DNA of 64,000 nt from LMUY01 sp964245075 (GCA_964245075.1 CAXTLC010000001.1:121078-185077); one strand, 5' to 3'; counted from the first letter of the stretch, positions 42,565 through 52,063 are shown. Numbers and translations: made by a program. Notes: generated by a model from the sequence alone, not told the origin.

Positions 42565-43305
42565 TCAGGCCGCCTCCAGCGCGCCGGTGATGAGGCCGGT
42601 CACCTCTTGCGGGCTTGATGCGGCGACCGCCTTGTCAGCCACCTTGCGCCCGCGCCGCATCACCACGACGCGGTCGCAGACGTCGAACACGTCCGGCATG
42701 CGGTGGCTGATCAGGATGACGGCGATCCCGGCGTCCCGCAGGCGGCCGATCAGCGCCAGCACCTCGGCAACCTGCCGCACGCTGATCGCCGCCGTCGGCT
42801 CGTCCATGATGATCAGCCTGGCGTCCGAAAGCCGGGTGCGCGCGATGGCGACGGCCTGGCGCTGGCCGCCGGACATCTGCCGCACGAGGTCGCCGGCGCG
42901 GGTTTCGCTCTTCAGCTCGCCGAACAGCGCCGCCGCCCGCCGCTCCATCCGGCGATGGTCCAGCAGGCGCACCGGCCCGATCCGCCGATGCAGCTCGCGC
43001 CCGAGGAACACGTTGGCGGCGGCGGACAGGTTATCGGCCAGGGCGAGATCCTGATAGACCACCTCGATCCCGGCGGTGCGGGCGTCCACCGGGCCGGTGA
43101 AGGCCACGTCCCTTCCGTTGAACGACATCCGCCCGGCGCTGGGCGGGAAGTTGCCGGCGATGATCTTGACCAGGGTGGACTTGCCGGCGCCGTTGTCGCC
43201 CATCAGTCCGACCACTTCCCCCGGCGCGACCGACAGGTCCACGCCGGACAGCGCCTGGATGGCGCCGAAGGAACGGCTGATCTGTTCGAGCGCCAGCAGC
43301 GGCAT
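42565..43305 (-). CDS. Sugar ABC importer ATPase, single-domain (FrcA type)
   Basis: 246 residues with one ABC domain: Walker A GDNGAGKST, Q-loop EVVYQDLALADNLSA, signature MSGGQRQAVAIARTR, Walker B LIIMDEPTAAISVRQ and a switch His in ILISHRMPDVFD. ATG 43305 is preferred; a TTG-initiated extension to 43383 adds only non-conserved residues. It is very like the ATPase at 34154, including the QDLALA Q-loop, so the two single-domain CUT2 systems may be paralogues. Confidence 0.9.
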   Translation of the reverse strand: MPLLALEQISRSFGAIQALSGVDLSVAPGEVVGLMGDNGAGKSTLVKIIAGNFPPSAGRMSFNGRDVAFTGPVDARTAGIEVVYQDLALADNLSAAANVFLGRELHRRIGPVRLLDHRRMERRAAALFGELKSETRAGDLVRQMSGGQRQAVAIARTRLSDARLIIMDEPTAAISVRQVAEVLALIGRLRDAGIAVILISHRMPDVFDVCDRVVVMRRGRKVADKAVAASSPQEVTGLITGALEAA

Positions 43306-43404
43306 GGGCTTCGTCCCAGGTTCACGGCTTGTTGGTCCGCCGGTTGCGATCTGATCAGACAGCGGAACCGGCAAGGTTTGCAAGCCGCGCGCTGCCGGGC
43401 TGGC

Positions 43405-44883
43405 TCAAGGGAGCGAGTGCGCGGTGCCCCGGAGCGGGCTGCCGGAAAGGCTGGGCCGCTTGGCCGTCTCGCCAGCCAGGCAGAGCGGCGCGGCGACGTC
43501 CTCCAGGCCGCAGCGCTGGCAGTCGATGCCGAGCAGGGCCTGCACCAGGCCGCCGCCCACCATCAGCACGGCGCCGAGCAGGTAGCCATAGAGCAGGGCC
43601 TCGCGGGAGCCGCTCTCGATCAGGTGCCCGAACACCGCCGGGCCGCAGACCCCGCCAAGGGCCGTGCCGAATGCGTAGAAGATGGCGATGGCGGTGGCGC
43701 GCACTTCCAGCGGGAACACCTCGCCGACCGTGAGGTAGGCCGAACTGGCGGCGGCCGACGCGAAGAAGAAGATGACGGTCCAAGCCGCCGTCTGCTGCAC
43801 CGCGTCGAGCACGCCCAGGGCGAACAGCCAGCCGGTCACGGCGAGCAGCAGTCCGGAAAGCACGTAGGTCGCGGTGACCATGGCCTTGCGGCCGATGCTG
43901 TCGAACAGCGGGCCGAGGATCAGCGGCCCGGCGAAGTTGCCGGCGGCGAAGGGCAGGATGAACAAGCCGACCCGGCCCGAGGGGACATGGTAGAACCGCG
44001 TCAGGATAAGCGCGTAGGTGAAGAAGATGGCGTTGTAGCAGAAGGCCTGCGCCGTCATCAGCGCGATGCCGACGACCGTGCGGCGCCGGTACTGCGTGAA
44101 CAACGCCTTCAAGCCTTGCAGGAACCAGCTCTTGGTGTCGCGTCGCAGGCGTAGGGTGCGGTCGGGTACGGCGGGAAGCGGCCCGGCGGTTGCCGCCACG
44201 GCGCGCTCGATCTGCGCCATTGCCCGCTCGGCCGCTTCGGGCTGGCCGTGGGTCATCAGCCAGCGGGGGCTTTCCGGAATCCAGCGCCGCATCAGCAAGG
44301 TGACGAAGCCGATCGCTCCGCCGATGACGAAGGCGGCGCGCCAGCCATAGGCGGGCGGCATGATCGCCGGATCGAGCACGACCAGCGCGCCACCCGCGCC
44401 CAGTGCGGCGCCGATCCAGAAGCTGCCGTTGATCACCAAGTCGACGTAGCCGCGGCGCCGGGCGGGAATCAGCTCCTGGATGGTGGCGTTGACGGCCGAA
44501 TACTCGCCGCCGATGCCGGCCCCGGTGATGGCGCGGAACAGGGCGAAGGACCAGAAATTCCAGGCCAGCCCGCTGGCGACGGTGGCGAGCAGGTAAACCA
44601 GCACGGTGACGGTGAACATGGTCTTGCGACCGACCCGATCGGTCAGCCAGCCGAAGAACAGCGCGCCGCCGACAGCGCCGATCAGGTAGCAGCTCGCGGC
44701 ATAGCCGATCTCGGACTCGGAGAGCTGCATCGTGCTCTCCTTCAGCGCCCCGGACAGGGAACCGACCAGGGTGACCTCAAGGCCGTCCAGGATCCAGGTG
44801 ATGCCGAGGGCGCAAACGACGAGCCAATGGAAGTTCGACCATGGCAGCCGGTCCAGCCGGGCTGGGATGTTCGTTTCGAACAC
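43405..44883 (-). CDS. MFS transporter, sugar-porter-like
   Basis: 492 residues, 12 helices. MFS motif A GWLTDRVGRKTMF after helix 2 and its repeat in the second half (DSIGRKAMV), plus ESPRWLMTHGQPE and an AxTGAGIGGEYSAVN helix-5 block, place it near sugar and acid/H+ symporters (SP/AAHS-like). GTG 44883 has an AGGA site 7 nt upstream and gives the usual FETNIPARLDRLPW start; the longer frame to 44958 has no ribosome site. The C-terminal tail carries an unusual CxxC-x10-C group (GIDCQRCGLED...LCLAG). It diverges from the IclR regulator, so it is a likely target of it. Confidence 0.9.
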   Translation of the reverse strand: MFETNIPARLDRLPWSNFHWLVVCALGITWILDGLEVTLVGSLSGALKESTMQLSESEIGYAASCYLIGAVGGALFFGWLTDRVGRKTMFTVTVLVYLLATVASGLAWNFWSFALFRAITGAGIGGEYSAVNATIQELIPARRRGYVDLVINGSFWIGAALGAGGALVVLDPAIMPPAYGWRAAFVIGGAIGFVTLLMRRWIPESPRWLMTHGQPEAAERAMAQIERAVAATAGPLPAVPDRTLRLRRDTKSWFLQGLKALFTQYRRRTVVGIALMTAQAFCYNAIFFTYALILTRFYHVPSGRVGLFILPFAAGNFAGPLILGPLFDSIGRKAMVTATYVLSGLLLAVTGWLFALGVLDAVQQTAAWTVIFFFASAAASSAYLTVGEVFPLEVRATAIAIFYAFGTALGGVCGPAVFGHLIESGSREALLYGYLLGAVLMVGGGLVQALLGIDCQRCGLEDVAAPLCLAGETAKRPSLSGSPLRGTAHSLP

Positions 44884-44930
44884 CGTTTTTCCTGTTTTCG
44901 TTTCCACCAGACACGAAGCAAGCACAGACG

Positions 44931-44966
44931 TGGCGGTTCCGCCACCGCCAATTTTCACGCTGGCGG
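44931..44966. promoter_or_regulatory. Candidate IclR operator cluster
   Basis: In the 200-nt divergent space between the MFS transporter and the IclR gene, TGGCGG-TT-CCGCCA (44931-44944) forms a perfect inverted repeat, and a CCGCCA (44945-44950) to TGGCGG (44961-44966) pair follows with a 10-nt spacer. A second inverted repeat, AACCC-N7-GGGTT, lies at 45008-45024 nearer the regulator. These are candidate binding sites; no promoter pair was assigned. Confidence 0.4.
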
Positions 44967-45083
44967 ATCATTATGGGCAACTTATGTTGGCTTTCCCAGC
45001 ACAGTGGAACCCATATTGCGGGTTGCAAGCCCACATATTGACAAGGCAAACGGGTTGGCCGCAGCCTGGATGTGGGAGAAGCA

Positions 45084-45905
45084 ATGTCCGAGCAGGCGAT
45101 CGCAGGCGCACAAACCCTGGTCCGCGGGCTGGCCGTGCTTCAAGCGGTCGCTGACGGCGCGCAGAGCTTGCCGCGCATCGGGGACGCGATCGGTTGCAGC
45201 CGCAGCACCACGCAACGCCTGGTCAGCGCCCTGGTGGAGCAGCGCTTCCTCCGTTGCGGACCGTCGCACGGCTACCTGCTCGGCGCCAAGCTGATCGAAC
45301 TCGGCTTCCGGGCGCGCGAGACCGTGCCGGTGGCCACGGTCGCCCGCCGCTTCCTCCATGCCCTGGCAGTCCGCACGCAGGATACGGTCCACCTCGGCGT
45401 CGCCGACGGGGCAGAGGTGCTTTACATCGACAAGATCCCTGGCCAGCGCGGGCTGGAGATGCGCTCGCGCGTCGGCCACCGCATGAAGCTGGCAGTCACG
45501 GGCGTCGGCAAGGCGCTGATGCTCGACATGGCGCCGGAAGAATGGCGCACGCTCCACGCCGCCGCCGTGGCGCCGCCAGCCGGGCGCGGCGCGCCCCGTT
45601 CCCCGGACGCCTACCTGGACGAGATGCACGCCTATGCCGCCGCCGGCGTGGCGTTCGATTTCGCGGAGAACGAGGTGGGCATCCACTGCATCGCCGCTCC
45701 CGTGCGGGATGGGAGCGGGGGGATCGCCGCCGCGATCAGCGTGGCGAGCGCGGCGCAGCATATGCCCGAAGCCCGCATGCGTGCCCTGGCCCCGGACGTG
45801 GCCGACACCGCCCGCGCCATCTCGGCCGAACTCGGCTGGAATGGGCAGCCGATCCAACAAAGAGCCGCGCCGGGCCGCAACCGGCGCGCGTCAAAGGGAG
45901 AGTGA
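45084..45905 (+). CDS. IclR family transcriptional regulator
   Basis: 273 residues: an N-terminal winged helix-turn-helix (LPRIGDAIGCSRSTTQRLVSALVEQRFLR, about 35-60) and the C-terminal IclR effector-binding domain (about 85-250; VGHRMKLAVTGVGKALML, GIHCIAAPVRDGSGGIAAAISVA). IclR proteins repress or activate catabolic genes in response to small acids or sugars. ATG 45084 has a GGAGAAG ribosome site and is preferred over GTG 45072. The galactofuranose-type importer begins 3 nt after the stop, so regulator and transporter share a transcript, and the divergent MFS gene probably shares control. Confidence 0.94.
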   Translation: MSEQAIAGAQTLVRGLAVLQAVADGAQSLPRIGDAIGCSRSTTQRLVSALVEQRFLRCGPSHGYLLGAKLIELGFRARETVPVATVARRFLHALAVRTQDTVHLGVADGAEVLYIDKIPGQRGLEMRSRVGHRMKLAVTGVGKALMLDMAPEEWRTLHAAAVAPPAGRGAPRSPDAYLDEMHAYAAAGVAFDFAENEVGIHCIAAPVRDGSGGIAAAISVASAAQHMPEARMRALAPDVADTARAISAELGWNGQPIQQRAAPGRNRRASKGE

Positions 45906-45908
45906 CCG

Positions 45909-46883
45909 ATGTTCCGACGCGACCTCATCACGATCACGGCCGCCGCCGCGCTGGCGGGCCTGGCGCGCGCCCACGCCCAGGAGGCGACGACGCCGCCGCC
46001 GAAGAAGCCTTCCTACAAGGTCGGCTTCGCGCAGAGCGAGAGCAACAACCAGTGGCGCATCGCCGAAACCAACAGCATGGAAGCGGAGGCGAAGAAGCGC
46101 GGCTGGCAGCTCGTTTACACGGACGCCGCCAGCTCGGCCGCCAAGCAGGTGTCCGACGTCAACAGCATGATCGCCCAGGGGGTTGACCTCATCTTCCTGG
46201 TGCCGCGCGAGGAACGGCCGCTGATCCCGGCGGTGCGTGCCGCCAAGCGGGCCAACATCCCCGTCATCCTGATCGACCGCAGCGTCGACCCGGCGCTTGC
46301 CAAGCCGGGCGTCGATTACCTGACCTTCATCGGCTCGGACTTCGTCGCGGAGGGCCGCCGCGTCGCCGAATGGCTGGCCGACACCACCGGCGGCAAGGCG
46401 AGGATCATCGAGCTCGAGGGCAGCGTCGGCGCGTCCCCGGCCAATGACCGCAAGAAGGGCTTCGACGACGCGCTGAAGTCCCATCCCGGCATGGTGATCG
46501 TGGCCAGCCAGTCCGGCGACTTCGTCCGCGACACCGGGCGGCAGGTCGCCCAAACGCTGTTGCAGGCGCATCCGGACGCGACCGCCATCTACGCCCACAA
46601 CGACGAGATGGCGCTGGGCGCGATCACGGCGGCCGAGGCGGCGGGCAAGGTGCCGGGCAAGGACATCATCATCTGCTCGATCGACGGCGAGAAGGATGCG
46701 GTGCAGGACGTGGCGGACGGCAAGATCGGCGCGATCTGCCAGTGCAGCCCCGATTTCGGCCCCGTCGCCTTCGCGACCGCGGCGAAATACTTCGCCGGGG
46801 AGAAGGTGCCGCCGCAGATCATCAACACGGACCAGTTCTACGACAAGCAGAACGCGGCCCAGTTGATCGGCCAAGCGTTCTAG
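45909..46883 (+). CDS. ytfQ: Galactofuranose-type sugar-binding protein (YtfQ-like)
   Basis: 324 residues with signal sequence RRDLITITAAAALAGLARAHAQ. The mature protein follows E. coli YtfQ block by block: VGFAQSESNNQWRIAETNSM, VDLIFLVPREERPLI, VILIDRSVD, GKARIIELEGSVGASPANDR, VASQSGDFVRDTGRQV and YAHNDEMALGAI. YtfQ binds galactofuranose, with related members binding other furanose or pyranose sugars. It is preceded by an AGGGAGAG ribosome site. It starts the ytfQ-ytfR-ytfT-yjfF-like operon. Confidence 0.9.
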   Translation: MFRRDLITITAAAALAGLARAHAQEATTPPPKKPSYKVGFAQSESNNQWRIAETNSMEAEAKKRGWQLVYTDAASSAAKQVSDVNSMIAQGVDLIFLVPREERPLIPAVRAAKRANIPVILIDRSVDPALAKPGVDYLTFIGSDFVAEGRRVAEWLADTTGGKARIIELEGSVGASPANDRKKGFDDALKSHPGMVIVASQSGDFVRDTGRQVAQTLLQAHPDATAIYAHNDEMALGAITAAEAAGKVPGKDIIICSIDGEKDAVQDVADGKIGAICQCSPDFGPVAFATAAKYFAGEKVPPQIINTDQFYDKQNAAQLIGQAF

Positions 46884-46909
46884 GGGAAACACCCGGCCGG
46901 GGTCCGCCG

Positions 46910-48460
46910 ATGGCAGCTCCCTTGCTCGCGATGCGGGGCATCGACAAGCGCTTCGGCGGCGTTCCCGCGCTGGACGGCGCCGAGTTCACCGTGGCGCCCG
47001 GCGAGGTGCACGCGCTGATCGGGCAGAACGGCGCAGGCAAATCGACGCTGATCAAGATCCTGACCGGCTACTACCGCCGCGATGCCGGCGAGGTGGCCTT
47101 TGCCGGGCACCCGTTCGAGGCGGGGAGCCCGCAGGCCGCGCAGGCGGCCGGGATCAGCACGATCTACCAGGAGATTAACCTCGTCGGGCTGCGGTCCGTC
47201 ACCGAGAACATCTGCCTGGGCCGTACCCGGAGCCGCGCCCAGGGCCATGCCATGAGCCGGCTCGGGCTGCTCGGCTGGCGGCGGATGCACGCGCAAGCGG
47301 CGGCGCTGCTGGCGCGGCTCGGCATCGCCATCGACGTGCGGGAGCCGCTCGCCCGCTATTCGACGGCAACGCAGCAGATGGTCGCGATCGCCCGCGCCAT
47401 CGGCTTCGAGGCCAAGCTCGTGATCATGGACGAACCCACCTCCTCGCTGACCGAACGGGAGGTGGACGCGCTGTTCGCGGTGATCCGGAAGCTGCGCGGC
47501 GAGGGGGTCTCGGTCGTGTTCGTCAGCCACAAGCTGGATGAGCTCTACGCCGTGTGCGACCGCGTCACGATCATGCGCGACGGCCGCACGGTGATCGCGG
47601 CCGACATGGCCGCCATGCCGCAGCTCAGCCTGGTGGCGCACATGCTGGGCCGCAACGCGCAAGCCGTCGCCCAGGGGGGCGCCACCGGCTTCGGCCGGAA
47701 GGCGGCGGAGGCCGGGCCGCCCTTGCTCACGGTCCAGGGCCTGGCCGCGCCGCCGCGGGTGCGGCAGGTCGATCTCAGCGTGGCAAAAGGCGAGATCGTC
47801 GGATTGGCCGGCCTGTTGGGCGCCGGGCGGACCGAGACGGTGCGCGTGGTCGCCGGCGCCGACCCGGCAAGCGCCGGGACGATGGCGATGGATGGCCGCG
47901 CGTTCCGGCCAGCCGAGCCGGGCGCGGCGATCGCCGCCGGCATCGGCTTCGTGACCGAGGACCGCAAGCTCGAGGGCATCGTGCCGGAGCTGTCGGTGGC
48001 CGAGAACCTGACGCTGGCCCTGCTGCCCGCGCTGAGCCGCGCCGGGATCGTGGACGGGGCCAGGCAGGCGGAGATCGTCACCCGCTACATCGCCCGGCTC
48101 GGCATATGCTGCGCCGGGCCGAAGCAGCCGATCGGGCAGCTTTCCGGCGGCAACCAGCAGAAGGTGCTGCTCGCGCGCTGGCTGTGCATGGACCCCAAGC
48201 TGCTGATCCTGGACGAGCCGACCCGCGGCATCGACGTCGGCGCCAAGGCGGAGATCCAGTCGCTGATCCGTGCGCTCGCCAGGGATGGGCTCGGCGTGCT
48301 GATGGTGTCCTCCGAGGTGGAGGAGATCACCGAAGGCTCGGACCGCGCGTACGTGATGCGGGACGGCCGGATCGTGGCGGAATTGGCGGGCGAGGCGCTC
48401 GGGGAGGATGCGGTGCTGGCAGCCATGGCGCATGGCGCTGCGGACGTCGGGAGTGTCTGA
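46910..48460 (+). CDS. ytfR: Sugar ABC importer ATPase, two-domain (YtfR/RbsA type)
   Basis: 516 residues with two ABC domains. First half: Walker A GQNGAGKST (about 41-49), Q-loop YQEINLVGLRSV, degenerate signature YSTATQQMVAIARAI, Walker B VIMDEPTSSLTERE. Second half: degenerate Walker A GLLGAGRTE, intact signature LSGGNQQKVLLARWL and Walker B ILDEPTRGIDVGAK. This asymmetric pattern is normal in RbsA/YtfR. ATG 46910 is chosen; the longer frame overlaps ytfQ. Follows ytfQ by 26 nt and overlaps the first permease. Confidence 0.93.
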   Translation: MAAPLLAMRGIDKRFGGVPALDGAEFTVAPGEVHALIGQNGAGKSTLIKILTGYYRRDAGEVAFAGHPFEAGSPQAAQAAGISTIYQEINLVGLRSVTENICLGRTRSRAQGHAMSRLGLLGWRRMHAQAAALLARLGIAIDVREPLARYSTATQQMVAIARAIGFEAKLVIMDEPTSSLTEREVDALFAVIRKLRGEGVSVVFVSHKLDELYAVCDRVTIMRDGRTVIAADMAAMPQLSLVAHMLGRNAQAVAQGGATGFGRKAAEAGPPLLTVQGLAAPPRVRQVDLSVAKGEIVGLAGLLGAGRTETVRVVAGADPASAGTMAMDGRAFRPAEPGAAIAAGIGFVTEDRKLEGIVPELSVAENLTLALLPALSRAGIVDGARQAEIVTRYIARLGICCAGPKQPIGQLSGGNQQKVLLARWLCMDPKLLILDEPTRGIDVGAKAEIQSLIRALARDGLGVLMVSSEVEEITEGSDRAYVMRDGRIVAELAGEALGEDAVLAAMAHGAADVGSV

Positions 48461-49451
48461 CCTGGCGCTCCGCTTGCGGACCCGGATGATGTCCGGCCGT
48501 CCGCTGGGCTCCCTGGTGGCGCGGCACGCCTCGCTCGCGGCCTTGTTGGCGTTGCTCGCGGTGAACGTGGCGATCACGCCGCATTTCGTGTCCTGGCAGA
48601 CGCTGAACGTGAACCTGACGCAGGTGACGACCATCGTCATCGTGGCGGTGGGCATGACGCTGGTGATCGCCACGGGCGGCATCGATCTGTCCGTCGGCTC
48701 GCTGATGGCGATCGCCGGGACGCTGGCGCCGATGATTTTCCTGGGCAGGATCGCCGCCCTGCCCGCCCCGGTCGCGGTCCCGCTCGCGTTGGCTGCGCCG
48801 ATGGTGGTCACAGGGGCGCTCGGCTGGTGCAACGGGCTGCTGGTGACGCGGTTCGGGGTGCAGCCGATCGTGGCGACGCTGATCCTGTTCATCGCCGGGC
48901 GCGGGCTGGCGCAGGTCGCCACCAATGGGCAGTTGCAGACCTTCCACGTGCCGTCCTTCCAGGTCATCGGCCTGGGCGAGGTCGCGGGCGTGCCGGTGCA
49001 GGCGCTGCTGATGCTGGGCATCGCCGCGGCGGCCGCGTGGGCCATGCGGCGGACGGTGTTCGGCCGCCACGTGCTCGCGGTGGGCGGCAACGAGCGGGCG
49101 TCCCGGCTTGCTGGCGTTCCCGTCGGGCAGGTGAAGCGGGCGGTGTACGTGATCAGCGGGCTGTGCGCGGGATTGGCGGGATTGATCGTGATCGCGATCA
49201 ACTCCTCGTCCGACTCCAATGCCGTGGGCCTCGGGATGGAGCTGGACGCCATCGCCGCGGTGGCAGTGGGCGGCACGCTGCTCAGCGGCGGCCGGGCCTC
49301 GGTCGGCGGCACGGTGATCGGGGCGCTGATCATCCAGATCGTGCGCTACATGCTGCTGGCCAACGGCGTGCCGGACGCGGCGGCCATGGTGGTCAAGGCG
49401 GGACTGATCATGCTCGCGGTGGGGTTGCAGCGCGGAGGCCGCCGGGCATGA
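48453..49451 (+). CDS. ytfT: Sugar ABC permease 1 (YtfT-like)
   Basis: 332 residues as GTG 48453, which overlaps the ATPase stop by 8 nt; ATG 48432 or ATG 48486 are alternatives and no start has a strong ribosome site. The CUT2 permease signature GGIDLSVGSLMAIAGTLAP, VTRFGVQPIVATLILFIAGRGL and GGTLLSGGRASVGGTVIGAL are present. Having two different permeases in one operon is the mark of the YtfQRT-YjfF system. The stop overlaps the next ATG (ATGA). Confidence 0.9.
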   Translation: MSDLALRLRTRMMSGRPLGSLVARHASLAALLALLAVNVAITPHFVSWQTLNVNLTQVTTIVIVAVGMTLVIATGGIDLSVGSLMAIAGTLAPMIFLGRIAALPAPVAVPLALAAPMVVTGALGWCNGLLVTRFGVQPIVATLILFIAGRGLAQVATNGQLQTFHVPSFQVIGLGEVAGVPVQALLMLGIAAAAAWAMRRTVFGRHVLAVGGNERASRLAGVPVGQVKRAVYVISGLCAGLAGLIVIAINSSSDSNAVGLGMELDAIAAVAVGGTLLSGGRASVGGTVIGALIIQIVRYMLLANGVPDAAAMVVKAGLIMLAVGLQRGGRRA

Positions 49452-50416
49452 GGGGGCGGCTCAACGTTGCGCGTTACGGCGTGGTGATCGCGCTGGCGCT
49501 GCTGACGGCGTTCGGCGGGATGCGCTACGACCATTTCCTCGGGCTGTTCAACGTGGCGAGCTTCCTGCGCTACAATTCCATGTTCGCGCTGGTGTCGCTC
49601 GGCATGGCGTTCGTCATCATGACGGGCGGCATCGACCTCTCGGTCGGCGCCGTCGCGGCCCTGGGCAGCGTGGTCGCGGCCCTCGCCTCTCCCTACGGGA
49701 CGGCGGCCGGGCTGGCGGCGGGCGTGGCGGCGGGGCTGGCCATCGGCGTGCTGAACGGCATGCTGGTCGTGCGCGCCGGGATCGTGCCGTTCATCGCCAC
49801 GCTCGCCACCATGCTGGCGGCGCGCGGGACTGCGCTGCTGCTGGCGGGCAACCAGTCGGTGTCCGTGTCATACGACACGGATTTCACCAACATCGGGCAG
49901 ACCGATCTCGGCGCCCTGCCCGTGCCGGCCTGGATCGCGCTGGGCGCGTTCGCCGCCGGGTCGGTGCTGCTCAACCTGACCGCGTTCGGCCGCACCGTCC
50001 TCGCGGTGGGCGGCAACGAGGACGCGACGCGGCTGATGGGCCTTCCGACCGACCGGGTGAAGCTGCTGGTGTATGCCGGCAGCGGGACGCTGGCGGGGCT
50101 GGCGGGGGTGATCCTCGCGGCGCAGTTCGGCGCCGGGCAGCCGGTGGAGGGGGCGGGATGGGAGCTGTTCGCCATCTCCGCGGTGGTGGTCGGCGGGACG
50201 CTGCTGACGGGGGGAGAAGGCTCGGTCGGCACCACGCTGGCGGGGGCGCTGCTGCTGGGAATGATCCTGAACATCCTCAACTTCGAGAACGGGCGCGGGT
50301 GGATCAGCCTGTCGGCCTATTGGCAGTCGGTAATCCGCGGCCTGTTCCTCCTGGTCGTCGTGCTGCTGCAAACCCGGCTGACGTCACGCAAGGCGTCCGT
50401 GCTGGGATCGGCCTGA
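49448..50416 (+). CDS. yjfF: Sugar ABC permease 2 (YjfF-like)
   Basis: 322 residues from ATG 49448, overlapping the YtfT-like stop. Signatures GGIDLSVGAVAALGSVVAAL, RAGIVPFIATLATMLAARGTALLL and GGTLLTGGEGSVGTTLAGALL. It forms a heterodimeric channel with the first permease. A 120-nt space with no recognisable element separates its stop from the convergent FGGY kinase gene. Confidence 0.92.
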   Translation: MRGRLNVARYGVVIALALLTAFGGMRYDHFLGLFNVASFLRYNSMFALVSLGMAFVIMTGGIDLSVGAVAALGSVVAALASPYGTAAGLAAGVAAGLAIGVLNGMLVVRAGIVPFIATLATMLAARGTALLLAGNQSVSVSYDTDFTNIGQTDLGALPVPAWIALGAFAAGSVLLNLTAFGRTVLAVGGNEDATRLMGLPTDRVKLLVYAGSGTLAGLAGVILAAQFGAGQPVEGAGWELFAISAVVVGGTLLTGGEGSVGTTLAGALLLGMILNILNFENGRGWISLSAYWQSVIRGLFLLVVVLLQTRLTSRKASVLGSA

Positions 50417-50536
50417 AGGCTTCCTCCTAAGTGGGCGGTGCGTCCGCGAGCAGCGTCCACCGTTCATGGTCGCACCATTGAAGCTTGGTCCTGTCGGTAT
50501 TTGCCCGAACCAGGTCTCGAAGCCATCCGCGTCAGA

Positions 50537-52063
50537 TCACGGCTGCAACCGGTGCATCGTGTCCCGCAAGGCCGGGTACAGGTCGCGGTACGCGCCGAAC
50601 AGCTTGTCGTACGTCCGCTGCGCCGTGGGCTGAGGCAGGGCGCGCTCGGCCAGCGTCACCCAGCCCTTGCTTGCGGCCTCCGGCGTGACCAGCCCCGTGC
50701 CGAGGGCCGCCAGCAGGGCCGCGCCGAGCGCGGCCTCGACGTTCTCGGCGATGGTGCGGACCGGGTAGCCGGTCACGTCGGCCACCACCTGCATCCAGAG
50801 GTCGGAATGGGCCGCGCCGCCGACCACCACCAGCGTATCGGCCAGGTCCCGCCCGGCCTTGCGCCCCAGCTCGATGTTGTGGCGCAGGGCGTAGGTGACG
50901 CCTTCGAGCACCGCTCGGTAGAGATGCGCCCGAGTGTGGAAAAGGCTCAGCCCGACGAAGGCGCCGCTGGCCTTGCTGTCCCAGATCGGGCTGCGTTCGC
51001 CCATCAGGTAGGGCAGGAACAGCATCCCCTCGGACCCGGCCGGAACGGCGGCGGCAGCCCCGTCGAGCCCAGGCAAGGAAGCCTCCTCGCCGCCCTCCTG
51101 GCAGAACTGCTCGCGGAACCAACTGACCGACGCGCCGGCCGTGATGGCGCCGCCGAACACGTAGAGGTCGCGCTGGCCGTTGAACACGTAGGGCATGCTG
51201 ATCAGGCCGTGGCGGGCGTCCGTCTCGGCGGTCAGGGTGCCCCAGCACATGCTGGTGCCCATCATCGCCACGTGCTGGCCCGGCCGTGTCGCCCCGGCCG
51301 CGAAGGTGGCGACCGCCGCGTCCACCCCGCCGGCCACCACCGGCGTGCCGGCCCGCACTCCCAGCCGGGACGCCCAGCCCGGCGACACGCCGCCCACGAC
51401 CGCACTGGACTCCACGAGCCGCTCCGGCATCATCCCGGCGGGAATCCCAAGTGCGGCGAGCATGGTGCCCGACCAGGCGCGGGCCTTCATGTCGTACACG
51501 CCGCCGATGTTGCCCGCGGACGAATGGTCCACCGCAACCGCCCCGGTCAGCGCGCGGATGACGTAGGCGTTGGGCGGCAGGAGGTGGCGGGTGCGCCGCC
51601 ACACGTCCGGCCGCTCATCCCGCAGCCAAAGCATCTTGGTGAAGCCGTAGTAGCTGTCGATGCCGTTGCCGGTGACGTCATACAGGCGCTCGGCATCCAG
51701 GGTGCGGCGCACCGCATCCACCTGCGCGCCAGCGCGGCGGTCCATCCAGATCAGGCAGGGATGCAGCTTCTGCCCCTGCGCATCGACCGGGATGCCGGAA
51801 CCGCCGTACAGGCTGCTGATGCAGAGGCCCGCGACCCCGGCGGCGTCGAACCCGCCGGGCCTGGCCTGCGCCTTGGCCACGCACCCCGCGATGCACGCCG
51901 CCACGGCGTCCAGCCACACGTCGGCGTCCTGCTCGGCCCAGAGCGGGCGGGGCGTGTCCGGCGCGTAGGCGTGGCTGTGGCTGGCGACGATGGCGCCGGC
52001 CGCGTCCATCAGCAGCGCCTTGGTGCTCTGCGTCCCGATGTCGACGCCGATGACGAACGGCAT
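50537..52063 (-). CDS. FGGY family carbohydrate kinase
   Basis: 508 residues with the two actin-like domains of FGGY kinases: phosphate-1 loop VIGVDIGTQSTKALLMD, LCISSLYGGSGIPVD in place of the xylulokinase GQMHG, PCLIWMDRRAG and VVVGGAAHSDLW. It phosphorylates a sugar or polyol at the expense of ATP. The lack of GQMHG and the neighbouring threitol dehydrogenase suggest a substrate other than D-xylulose, for example a tetrulose or pentulose. ATG 52063 starts 5 nt after the dehydrogenase stop, so they are one operon. Confidence 0.9.
   Translation of the reverse strand: MPFVIGVDIGTQSTKALLMDAAGAIVASHSHAYAPDTPRPLWAEQDADVWLDAVAACIAGCVAKAQARPGGFDAAGVAGLCISSLYGGSGIPVDAQGQKLHPCLIWMDRRAGAQVDAVRRTLDAERLYDVTGNGIDSYYGFTKMLWLRDERPDVWRRTRHLLPPNAYVIRALTGAVAVDHSSAGNIGGVYDMKARAWSGTMLAALGIPAGMMPERLVESSAVVGGVSPGWASRLGVRAGTPVVAGGVDAAVATFAAGATRPGQHVAMMGTSMCWGTLTAETDARHGLISMPYVFNGQRDLYVFGGAITAGASVSWFREQFCQEGGEEASLPGLDGAAAAVPAGSEGMLFLPYLMGERSPIWDSKASGAFVGLSLFHTRAHLYRAVLEGVTYALRHNIELGRKAGRDLADTLVVVGGAAHSDLWMQVVADVTGYPVRTIAENVEAALGAALLAALGTGLVTPEAASKGWVTLAERALPQPTAQRTYDKLFGAYRDLYPALRDTMHRLQP

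Noticed and set aside
46880..49333. 817-codon minus-strand frame over the YtfRT-like genes
   Set aside because: Antisense of strongly motif-bearing transporter genes.
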